Part shown: positions 1 through 6,221 of the stretch, in pieces
Layout of the letters: the number at the start of each line of letters is the position of its first letter
Position numbering within the stretch: the first letter of the stretch is position 1
Assembly: GCA_003153655.1 (NCBI GenBank)
Contig: PMAK01000055.1
Span: 1-7,561, forward strand
Direction: 5' to 3'
DNA from: Phycisphaerales bacterium
GTDB lineage: Bacteria > Planctomycetota > Phycisphaerae > Tepidisphaerales > Tepidisphaeraceae
Length of the DNA stretch: 7,561 nt
Made by a program: the position numbers and the translations under genes
Notes under the pieces: model-generated
Seen by the model: the letters and a program-made list of their open reading frames with translations, nothing else
The model's database searches: none
What the model was told of the DNA's origin: nothing

Positions 1-585
1 CGCCGCGCGACGCGCTGGCGCGAATACGCTTTTCTTGTTCTATGCGTGACAGTCGCAATGCTCTACGGCATTGCCAACGATCAAATCACCTCCCGCATTT
101 CCTGGGAATATTTCTATTACGGCAAGGATCTGGCCCCCATCATCGGCCCAGAGACCCCGCCAAATCCCAGCGCATTGCGATGGCAAGCCGCTCGCATCGG
201 AGCGGCCGCAACCTGGTGGGCGGGCCTGGTCATTGGGGCGGCAATGCTCATCGCCAATAATCCGTCGCCTCGCCGTCGTCAGTTGTCATACACTCGCCTG
301 ATCGCGCGATTGCCGGGTATCGTGGGAATTGTCGTGTTGGCCGCGGCGGCGGTTGGGATGGCGGGCAACTACTATCTACTCAACTGGATCAGTCCAGACT
401 TCCACGATCTCGCCACTACAAATATGTGGCGTCCCCATCGATTCATGACAACCTATGGCGTGCATCTCGGCGGTTACCTCGGAGGAGTGTTTGCCGTCGT
501 CTACGGAGTGATCGGAATCCTCCGGGAGCGCTCCGAGTCCACCGCCGATTCTTCTGGTACGATCAAACAGATCAATGCAACCTGA
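1..585 (+). CDS. Four-helix integral membrane protein of unknown function (5' end outside window)
   Basis: The reading frame is open from base 1 to the TGA at 583-585 and encodes 194 visible residues. The true start is probably upstream, because the first hydrophobic segment (about residues 9-24, EYAFLVLCVTVAMLYG) is already under way; the internal GTG at 46 would cut through it. Three more likely membrane helices lie at about 65-85 (with a TWW motif), 104-128 and 152-174. Between helices 1 and 2 is a soluble loop with EYFYYGKDLAP, and between 3 and 4 a loop with PHRFMTTYGVHLGGYLGG. It resembles a family of small bacterial membrane proteins annotated only as hypothetical, which share a DQ(I/V)T..I..EYF stretch after helix 1 and a TWW motif in helix 2; that is memory, not a search. 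The tail is short and hydrophilic. The stop overlaps the next start by 11 nt, suggesting co-transcription and translational coupling. No catalytic residues are recognisable. Confidence 0.8.
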   Translation, partial: RRATRWREYAFLVLCVTVAMLYGIANDQITSRISWEYFYYGKDLAPIIGPETPPNPSALRWQAARIGAAATWWAGLVIGAAMLIANNPSPRRRQLSYTRLIARLPGIVGIVVLAAAAVGMAGNYYLLNWISPDFHDLATTNMWRPHRFMTTYGVHLGGYLGGVFAVVYGVIGILRERSESTADSSGTIKQINAT

Positions 586-1159
586 ATCCGAACAATTTCA
601 ATCCGCGATCGAGAAATTCGATGCAGCCAACGCCCAGGATCCGACGCTCGTCGCTGGCATCCCCGCGGAACTCGTCTACGCCCGCCGCATGACCGATTGG
701 CTCCGCCGCCTTTATCCCGACGCCGGCGAATCCCTCCAACTCGCCGCCCGCGCCCAGCACATTCGCCGGTGGATGATTCCCCGATCCCGATATCCAATGA
801 ACCGCGCGGGATATCACCAGTGGCGTACATCGCTCTATGCCTTCCATGCCGACCAAGCGGGAAAAATACTCCGAGAAGTCGCCTACGACGATGCAACGAT
901 AGCCCCCGTCCAATCCTTGTTGCGCAAGGAGAAACTAAAATCCGATCCCGACACCCAGACATTAGAGGATGTGGCATGCTTGGTTTTTCTGGAAAATTAT
1001 CTCGCGGATTTCGCGCCAAAGCACGAGGAGAAAAAAGTGATCGATATTCTCCGGCGAACATGGAAGAAAATGTCAGATCAAGGACGAGCCGCCGCGATTG
1101 GATTGCCGTTATCGCCCGAGGTGGCCCGCTTAGTGCAAATCGCTCTGAGCGCGGAGTGA
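575..1159 (+). CDS. DUF4202 family protein
   Basis: This 194-residue protein matches what I know of DUF4202 (PF13875) along its whole length. The N-terminus carries FDAANAQDP (15-23), then LVYARRMTDWL (33-43). The hallmark block is AARAQHIRRWMIPRSRYP (57-74), followed by GYHQWRTSLYAFHA (79-92), QSLLRKEKLK (113-122) and EDVACLVFLENYLADF (131-146). Invariant-looking residues include H62, R65-W66, P69-R70, H91 and E131-D132. The helical pattern with spaced His and Asp residues is reminiscent of HD-type folds, but that is inference and no metal site is proven. The biochemical function is not known to me. The gene starts inside the end of the membrane-protein gene with no clear Shine-Dalgarno, so its translation probably depends on the upstream gene. 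I associate DUF4202 genes with nitrite/sulfite reductase neighbourhoods; here the reductase lies 2 kb away on the opposite strand. The family call is strong, the role open. Confidence 0.88.
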   Translation: MQPESEQFQSAIEKFDAANAQDPTLVAGIPAELVYARRMTDWLRRLYPDAGESLQLAARAQHIRRWMIPRSRYPMNRAGYHQWRTSLYAFHADQAGKILREVAYDDATIAPVQSLLRKEKLKSDPDTQTLEDVACLVFLENYLADFAPKHEEKKVIDILRRTWKKMSDQGRAAAIGLPLSPEVARLVQIALSAE

Positions 1160-1170
1160 TGAATGCCCGT

Positions 1171-1197
1171 AAGGACAGAAAAACGCTGTCTTTTTTT
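1171..1197 (+). terminator. Probable Rho-independent terminator after DUF4202 gene
   Basis: Twelve nucleotides after the DUF4202 stop there is a short hairpin. GACAG (1174-1178) pairs with CTGTC (1186-1190) around a 7-nt A-rich loop. The stem can be lengthened by one G-U and two A-U pairs into the following run of seven T (1191-1197). The core stem is only 5 bp, so it may be weak, but position and T-tract fit an intrinsic terminator for the membrane protein-DUF4202 pair. Confidence 0.6.
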
Positions 1198-1449
1198 CCA
1201 AGACTGCCAGTCGCAAAAACCACCACGCGATCTTTGCCGACTTCACTTCCTGTTCGATTTAAGTCGATTTGTCACGCGTCTTGCACCTATTCGGGTCCGC
1301 TTAAAGCAACTCGATTCGCGATCGATCCGTCTTTCATCACCAAAAATTAATCTTTTGTAACCGGTTCCACACCGCTATCCTTCGCCTTCAGATTCCGGCG
1401 GTAGTAGGTTGGCTGTCGCCTTGGCGCTTCAGATATTTCGGAGGAGGAA
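1198..1449 (+). promoter_or_regulatory. Leader region of the PEP-CTERM gene with strong ribosome binding site
   Basis: I see no credible gene in this stretch; the open frames crossing it lack ribosome sites and family features. A promoter for the downstream gene must lie here, but I find no convincing -35/-10 pair. The end is clear: GGAGGAGG at 1440-1447 sits just before the ATG at 1450, an unusually complete Shine-Dalgarno that fixes the start. GGAG at 1440-1443 gives 6-nt spacing. A small palindrome AACCGGTT lies at 1359-1366, and an imperfect direct repeat sharing CTTCAGAT lies at 1386-1393 and 1427-1434. Their significance is unknown. Confidence 0.5.
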
Positions 1450-2628
1450 ATGTCTCGTATTTCAAGGCCGGCTCCCCGTCCAACCCTCGCCGCCGTTATA
1501 GCTTCTCTTCCCGCGGGCCTGATTTTCCTAGGCGCCGCAACCTCTCCGGCACGCGCCGATCTTGTTATGCGGGTTCTCGATTCCGCCGCCATCGCCGGCG
1601 GAATCGGATCATTCGACGTCGTTTTCAAGGAAACCAACGGTGGCACCGACGCCATCACCAGCGATACCGTCGAACTCTCGATCTCTCCGTCCTCGGGCAT
1701 TACCTTCACCGGCGCAAATGCCAACACCGATCCGATCAATGAGCAATATATCTAGGGCTCGCTCCAGAATTCTCCATTCACGTTCGATACGTTTCCGGAC
1801 ACGCAATTCGAAGTGTCGGACAGTTTTATTCAGGTTCCATATCAGGCCGTATTGAACGATGGCGACGTGGCAGGCGCAGCCCATGTGACGTACTCCGTCG
1901 CACCCGGCACTTCCGCCGAGGTTGTCCCCGTAACTTTCGGAAGTGACACCGCGGCGGACGACATCAGCTTCGTCGCCATTCCGCTTACGCTCGACAACGG
2001 CGCGATTATGGTCACTGCTCCCACGAGTCATCCAATCCTCTCACTTACAGCCACCTCGCCCGGTAATACTTACGGCAATCAAATCACCAACGGCGCACCC
2101 GGCATCGACAAGGGCACGTTCTCCGGACCCGGCGCCTCCAGCAACAAGCTCACCATCGTCGGCAGCAATGGCAGCTATACCATCGCTCAGGTCTCCGGCA
2201 TGGGAATCGCCGGCGGCGGAGATGCCAGCAACTTTGTCGAAGTCAGTGGTTTCAGCCCGGCCAATGATGACGAACTTTTCGCCCTCGACGTGAAGGTCGC
2301 CGGTGTTCAGGCGACTGCCACTCAAATATCTACTCTGATTTCGGAGATCGACAGTTTCGCGGTCAGCCTGCCCACGGGATTGTCCGTGAGCAGCGCCCTG
2401 ACGATCGATCCGTTCGCCTCTAACTACAACTTATTTTTGACAGCCAACCCCGGCGTGGCCTCCGACGATTTCCTTGGCTTCGACCTGAGCCAGACCAACG
2501 ATTCAAATCTGGTGGGTTACACCGTCTCGGCTGTAGCTATCGTGCCCGAGCCGTTGACTCTAGGCATCATGGCCATCGGCGGCGTGGGATTGCTGGCGCG
2601 GCGAAATCGCCGTCATCGTCGGCGCTAA
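1450..2628 (+). pseudogene. PEP-CTERM sorting-domain surface protein, interrupted by an in-frame TAG
   Basis: One reading frame runs from ATG 1450 to TAA 2626-2628 (392 residues) with a single internal TAG at 1753-1755. The first part (101 residues) begins with a Sec signal peptide: basic RISRPAPRP, a hydrophobic core at about 13-30, and an ARA-D cleavage site near residue 37. Sequence after the TAG continues in the same frame in the same low-complexity, Gly/Ser/Thr/Asp-rich extracellular beta style. The C-terminus is a textbook PEP-CTERM signal: VPEP at about 365-368, a hydrophobic helix, then RRNRRHRRR. Such proteins are exported and processed by an exosortase, normally encoded elsewhere. 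If TAG is a true stop, the product is secreted without its anchor and the rest (a possible restart at GTG 1813 has no signal peptide) cannot be exported. The alternatives are sequencing error, recent nonsense mutation or readthrough; one substitution from TGG or CAG would explain it. The ligand or structural role cannot be predicted. Confidence 0.82.
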
Positions 2629-3200
2629 GCCAATCGACCGATTAACGCTGCGAGCGCCGGCTGCTCTTCGGCTTTGAGCCGAAATTCAACCAGCGTCTTA
2701 TCGGAAATCTTTCCTTGGATCCCGACCGGCTTTCCGCCATAAAGAACCTTGGCAATTGAAAGCAAATCTGCTTTGACGGCTGCGGCGGTCTGGTCATTCG
2801 GCGGCGCGAGCAGCCGGTCGTTCAGGCGAATCAGCAGTTCATCGGTCTTAAATTTCAATTTGCCGCCGAGTTCCGATTCCGCTTCAAGCTTTGCCGCCGC
2901 TTTCAGCGTCTCGGAAACGACGGTCCGCAGTCGTTCCCCAAACGACCCCGCCAGCGGCAGTTTGCGCGAATAGAGCAGGCCAAACTTGTTCTCTCCGCGA
3001 TCCGTATAAAAATTCGCTTCCGAACTGATCAGCACCGTGCCCGGCCCGCCAACCACGTGGCCATAGTCTGCCACATCGATCAGCCGATGCCCCTCAACCG
3101 ATTGGTTCTGAATCCAATGCTGGAAGATCGGCACGAACTGACTTGGCGCAAAGCTGTCGCTCTGCGCGAAAATTTTCACGGCTATTTTGAAAACGTCCAT
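2625..3200 (-). CDS. Conserved hypothetical protein, downstream partner of nitrite/sulfite reductase
   Basis: This is a soluble protein of 191 residues with no signal peptide or membrane segment. It contains a block that I recognise as conserved in a family without a functional name: FVPIFQHWIQ (22-31), then GHRLIDVADYGHV (37-49) and GPGTVLISSEA (52-62). Next comes GLLYSRKLPLAG (74-85), a helical region (86-112) and KFKTDELLIRLNDRLLAP (116-133), a stretch that often reads as (F/L)xTDExxIRxxDRL in relatives I recall. The tail has LYGGKPVGI (153-161). It begins only 4 nt after the reductase stop and has no clear Shine-Dalgarno, so it is surely co-transcribed and probably translationally coupled. 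An accessory role such as assembly, regulation or electron-donor contact is inference from position only. Its TAG stop overlaps the TAA of the convergent PEP-CTERM gene (2625-2628), leaving no room for a terminator between them. Confidence 0.82.
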   Translation of the reverse strand: MDVFKIAVKIFAQSDSFAPSQFVPIFQHWIQNQSVEGHRLIDVADYGHVVGGPGTVLISSEANFYTDRGENKFGLLYSRKLPLAGSFGERLRTVVSETLKAAAKLEAESELGGKLKFKTDELLIRLNDRLLAPPNDQTAAAVKADLLSIAKVLYGGKPVGIQGKISDKTLVEFRLKAEEQPALAALIGRLA

Positions 3201-3204
3201 GGGA

Positions 3205-5469
3205 TTATTTGGCTAAGGCGCCCTTGGCCGCGCCGGCGCTTTGGGATTGGAATTTTGCGTGGCACTTGTGGGCGGCGTCGATGAAGAGGTTGGCCTCCTC
3301 TACGATCTTGTGGGCCGTGTCCTTGGTATAGCGCGTATCCGCGCCTTCATGCCGGGCAAAAAGATAGTTGGCGAACTGCCCGTGATGATACGTATCCCAA
3401 AACAGCTTCGGCTCAACGAATCGCTTGCGGAATTCCTCGACAACAATATTTGGATCGTTCGGCGCATCCAGCCACTGTATTTGGACCAGCGTCTTGGCGG
3501 CCGTGATCATCGCCTGATATCCCTTCTCATCCGCCTGCTGATATTGCCCGGCGTCAAGCAGGATCTGGGCCTCAAACGCTTCGCTCTCCGCCAGCGTAAA
3601 TCCGAACTGGGCAAGCGAAACGATTTCCCCGGCGCATTCCCCGACGCCCATATCGCCGATGGTGAATTCGCGCGGATCACCCCAATCGCTGTAGAAGGAT
3701 GGATCTTCCTTGTGCGGCGGAACCGCCACGAATTCGTTGACCATATCCTTCAGCGCCTGCTTACCGATGCGCTGGCAGAATTTCTGGAATGATTCATCGC
3801 CAATTCGGTCCGCGACATATCGGCTAGTCAGCCGATCGATCAGATCGGGAACCCGCTTCGATGGCACCGCGCCCATCGCGAGAGCATAACTCCCCGCATT
3901 GTGGCTCCACTGGCCCCCGAGCATCACCTGAAAGTGCGGGACCGTGTACCCGTTGATATTTCGGCTATTGCCATAAAAGCCGATATCCGCCGCGTGATGT
4001 TGTCCGCAGGAATTGAAGCATCCCGAAACTTTGATCCGCAGATTACGAATCGACTGATCGAGCGAAGCATTCTTGGCTGCAAGCCGATGCCGCAACTCAC
4101 CCGCGAGCCCGCGCGAAGATGCGATGCCAAGCTTGCACGTATCCGTGCCCGGGCAGGCGACAACATCCACGATGGTGCCAGCGCCGCTCTCGCCAAGTCC
4201 AATCGCGCAAAGCTCTTTATAAAGTTCAATCGTCTTGTCGTGAGGAATCCAGCGGAGAACAATGTTCTGCTCTACGGTCGTCCGCGCGTTTCCACCCGCG
4301 TATCGCGTGGCAATATCCGCCAGCGACCGCATCTGGTCCGGCGTCAAATCGCCCAGCGGGCAAGTCACCGTCGCGAGGCAATATCCGCTCTGTCGCTGCT
4401 GATACAGATTGGTCGCAGCCCACTGATCGTAACCCTCCGGCCGTCGCGCGCCGTTGAGTTGAACCGCCTTGAGTGAAGGCTTCTCCTCCCATCGCGGAAT
4501 CTGATCAAAATGCTCGCGCCACGCTGGGTCCTCCGGCATCGTGCGCTGCTCTTCCAGCACAAGCCGGCGAAACTCGTCGATTCCCAGCTTCTGCACAAGA
4601 AACTTCAGCCGCGCGCGATTTCGATTTTTCTTCTCACCCAAACGAGCAAACACCCGCCCAATGGCTCGCGAAAGCGGCAGTAAGTCCTCTTCCGGTACAA
4701 ATTCATCAAACAACTTCGCCTGATGCGGCACCGCGCCGAGTCCGCCGCCGACATACAGCTTAAACCCGCGAACAGTCTTTCCGTCCACAACCTTCGTGGT
4801 CGCGATTCCACCAAGTTCATGCAGCGAAACCAGCGCGCACGCCTCATCCTCGCAGCCGGAAAACGCGACTTTGAATTTTCTGCCGAAGTCCTGGATGTCA
4901 CGATGCCCGAGCAAATAAAATGTCAGGGCCTTCGCATACGGCGTAACATCAAACGCTTCAGTATTACAAACACCGGCCAAGGGGCAGGCCGTGATGTTGC
5001 GGACCGAGTTGCCACAGGCTTCGCGCGTGGTGATTCCCACCGCCGCCAGCCGGCGGAAAATATCGGGCGTATCCTCAATATTGATAAAGTGAAGCTGGAT
5101 ATCCTGCCGGGTCGTAATGTGGCAGATGGCATCAGAATATTCCTCAGCCAGTTCCGCCAACGCAATCATCTGCTGCGGATTCATACCGCCATATGGGAGT
5201 TTGATGCGCTGCATCCCAGGCGCTTCCCAGAATGTGTCAGGACCTTTTGTCAGAGATGAGTAGGGGAGTTTCTGCGTTCTGATGCCGTCGTGGCGCTGGC
5301 CGTTGTCATAGCGCTGCCCATAGGCTCCGCGACGAAGGCGCGTCTCGGCGAAGACCTTCTCCTCGATCTTGCCCTGTTTTCGCAGGGCGATCTGAGCCTC
5401 AAAACTGTCGATCTCCTGTCCCCAATCCGCGGGAACCGCGTCGGCGAGCTTATCTTTCCACGTCGTCAT
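3205..5469 (-). CDS. nirA: Ferredoxin-type assimilatory nitrite/sulfite reductase with extra C-terminal helical domain
   Basis: This 754-residue siroheme/4Fe-4S enzyme catalyses six-electron reduction of nitrite to ammonia or sulfite to sulfide in the cytoplasm. It has the duplicated family layout: ferredoxin-like half domain (about 85-150), siroheme domain (150-310), second half domain (355-420) and second siroheme domain (430-580). The cluster/siroheme ligands are C439 and C445 (CPGTDTC) with C484 and C488 (CFNSC). By alignment with E. coli CysI, the catalytic basic residues appear as R121, R157, K198 and K200 (TTRQ, VRN, RKFK). Unusually, the first half also has CPLAGVC (C162, C168) and CEDEAC (C206, C211). 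Residues from about 600 onward are an added helical domain resembling HEPN. Substrate choice cannot be read from sequence; nirA is used in the broad sense. I prefer ATG 5469 over TTG 5472, because GAGG at 5476-5479 gives 6-nt spacing. Long, in-frame and intact. Confidence 0.93.
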   Translation of the reverse strand: MTTWKDKLADAVPADWGQEIDSFEAQIALRKQGKIEEKVFAETRLRRGAYGQRYDNGQRHDGIRTQKLPYSSLTKGPDTFWEAPGMQRIKLPYGGMNPQQMIALAELAEEYSDAICHITTRQDIQLHFINIEDTPDIFRRLAAVGITTREACGNSVRNITACPLAGVCNTEAFDVTPYAKALTFYLLGHRDIQDFGRKFKVAFSGCEDEACALVSLHELGGIATTKVVDGKTVRGFKLYVGGGLGAVPHQAKLFDEFVPEEDLLPLSRAIGRVFARLGEKKNRNRARLKFLVQKLGIDEFRRLVLEEQRTMPEDPAWREHFDQIPRWEEKPSLKAVQLNGARRPEGYDQWAATNLYQQRQSGYCLATVTCPLGDLTPDQMRSLADIATRYAGGNARTTVEQNIVLRWIPHDKTIELYKELCAIGLGESGAGTIVDVVACPGTDTCKLGIASSRGLAGELRHRLAAKNASLDQSIRNLRIKVSGCFNSCGQHHAADIGFYGNSRNINGYTVPHFQVMLGGQWSHNAGSYALAMGAVPSKRVPDLIDRLTSRYVADRIGDESFQKFCQRIGKQALKDMVNEFVAVPPHKEDPSFYSDWGDPREFTIGDMGVGECAGEIVSLAQFGFTLAESEAFEAQILLDAGQYQQADEKGYQAMITAAKTLVQIQWLDAPNDPNIVVEEFRKRFVEPKLFWDTYHHGQFANYLFARHEGADTRYTKDTAHKIVEEANLFIDAAHKCHAKFQSQSAGAAKGALAK

Positions 5470-5474
5470 CAAAT

Positions 5475-5479
5475 CCCTC
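5475..5479 (-). promoter_or_regulatory. Ribosome binding site of the nitrite/sulfite reductase gene
   Basis: On the minus strand GAGGG precedes the ATG at 5469 by 5 nt. It supports that ATG over the adjacent in-frame TTG at 5472, which would lie only 2 nt from the site. Confidence 0.65.
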
Positions 5480-5511
5480 TACCAAAACAAAGTAAAACGA
5501 ATTCCTACTTA

Positions 5512-5541
5512 CCTATAGAGGAGCTGGGATAATCAAGTCAA
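5512..5541 (-). promoter_or_regulatory. Candidate sigma-70-type promoter of the reductase operon
   Basis: Reading the minus strand, TTGACT (5541-5536) is followed after 18 nt by TATAGG (5517-5512). These match the -35 consensus at 5 of 6 and the -10 at 4 of 6 positions. Transcription would begin near 5505, giving a leader of about 36 nt before the ATG at 5469. A 10-bp perfect palindrome, GAGCCGGCTC, lies just upstream of the -35 box at 5552-5561, a position usable by an activator. An imperfectly placed 6-bp inverted repeat (AGCGGT 5565-5570, ACCGCT 5593-5598) lies between it and the upstream gene and could be part of a weak terminator, but it has no T-tract. Confidence 0.45.
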
Positions 5542-5604
5542 GCTGTTGGCGGAGCCGGCTCGGCAGCGGTATTTATAAGGCACACGAATCCAACCGCTTA
5601 CAGC

Positions 5605-6087
5605 TTACTCCCCATCATCGTCATGATCATTTTCGACCACTGGCGCGGCAACTTTAGCGCGCTTGGGCGGCCGACGCTTCGGCCCCTGAGAGTGAAGAAT
5701 CGCGCGCCAGAATTCTCCTGAATTCAATTCCGTCCCCGCTAATTTGTTGAATTCCCTCTGTGCTGCTTCAAATTCGTCACTGTATGGAACCAGCTTATTT
5801 CCCTTGGCATGCCGCGGAAGCACTGCTTTAAGCATCTTGAACTGATCTTCGTTCAATATCGCCGCCACTGACTCCCCTGCAGAGTTCGTGCTGCTGCGAA
5901 CGTATTTCAGCAACGCCCCATAGACCTGTTCGTGATGGGCATTTTTGAAGGTACGGTCCTGAAATCCCTGACAAACGTTGTCAAACGCCGGGGAATAGGG
6001 CAATTCATCCCTTGCGATGCCTGCCTCGTTATACAACTCTTGCAGGTGTTCCTGATCAATTGAACTCAACTTCAACGGCGGACGCAT
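5605..6087 (-). CDS. Unknown 160-residue protein with two copies of a PYSxxF helical module
   Basis: The frame is open further upstream, to 6282, but ATG 6087 is the best start: AAGGAG lies 5 nt before it and a promoter-like pair lies just upstream. The protein begins LSSIDQEHLQELYNEAG and ELPYSPAF, a style I recall from short hypothetical proteins with a single DELPYTPEF module. Two copies align without gaps over 31 residues (30-60 and 101-131). Both have PYS, Phe at repeat positions 6 and 13, an acidic residue at 7, an aromatic at 27 and A-(L/I)-L at 29-31. The modules look helical and could form a small nucleic-acid-binding or winged-helix-like fold; that is inference. After them come a basic patch (GPKRRPPKRAK, 135-145) and an acidic end (ENDHDDDGE). 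The gene is divergent from the DNA glycosylase and followed by the reductase promoter region. No enzymatic motif is visible. Confidence 0.78.
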   Translation of the reverse strand: MRPPLKLSSIDQEHLQELYNEAGIARDELPYSPAFDNVCQGFQDRTFKNAHHEQVYGALLKYVRSSTNSAGESVAAILNEDQFKMLKAVLPRHAKGNKLVPYSDEFEAAQREFNKLAGTELNSGEFWRAILHSQGPKRRPPKRAKVAAPVVENDHDDDGE

Positions 6088-6092
6088 GGAGG

Positions 6093-6098
6093 CTCCTT
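6093..6098 (-). promoter_or_regulatory. Ribosome binding site deciding the start of the 160-residue protein
   Basis: On the minus strand AAGGAG is followed by 5 nt and ATG at 6087. The earlier in-frame candidates, at 6201 and 6282, have no comparable site, and the latter would overlap the glycosylase gene. Confidence 0.7.
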
Positions 6099-6124
6099 GG
6101 GCAAAACTCTCTTCGGATAGCATG

Positions 6125-6158
6125 ATTGTAAGGGTTTGATGGTGTCGCTGTCCATCAA
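6125..6158 (-). promoter_or_regulatory. Candidate promoter with overlapping operator-like inverted repeat
   Basis: On the minus strand TGGACA (6154-6149) and TACAAT (6130-6125) are separated by 18 nt; each matches the sigma-70 consensus at 5 of 6. The start would be near 6118, about 30 nt before ATG 6087. A perfect 7-bp inverted repeat, TTGATGG (6136-6142) and CCATCAA (6152-6158) around a 9-nt spacer, covers the -35 box and part of the spacer. It is well placed for a repressor dimer. The regulator, if any, is unknown. An inverted repeat of this size alone is not rare in 7.5 kb, so the weight comes from its location. Confidence 0.45.
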
Positions 6159-6221
6159 GCGCGGCCGTGATATAGAATCCAGAGTCGAATTTGGCGGTCA
6201 TTTCGCCATTTTGAATTTCAA

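Noticed and set aside
501..1226. Long minus-strand open frame (241 codons) opposite the DUF4202 gene
   Set aside because: It is antisense to a well-recognised family, its translation is Arg/Ser-rich without family features, and it has no ribosome site.
1160..1360. Possible small plus-strand ORFs after the DUF4202 gene
   Set aside because: They begin inside or beside the terminator hairpin, have no ribosome site, and have compositions unlike the neighbouring genes.
1383..1441. Imperfect direct repeats sharing CTTCAGAT upstream of the PEP-CTERM gene
   Set aside because: Only 8 nt are identical, flanks diverge, and two copies are not enough to infer a regulatory site.
3901..4476. Long plus-strand open frame (191 codons) inside the reductase gene
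   Set aside because: It is a shadow frame of a strongly conserved enzyme, with arginine-rich, featureless translation.
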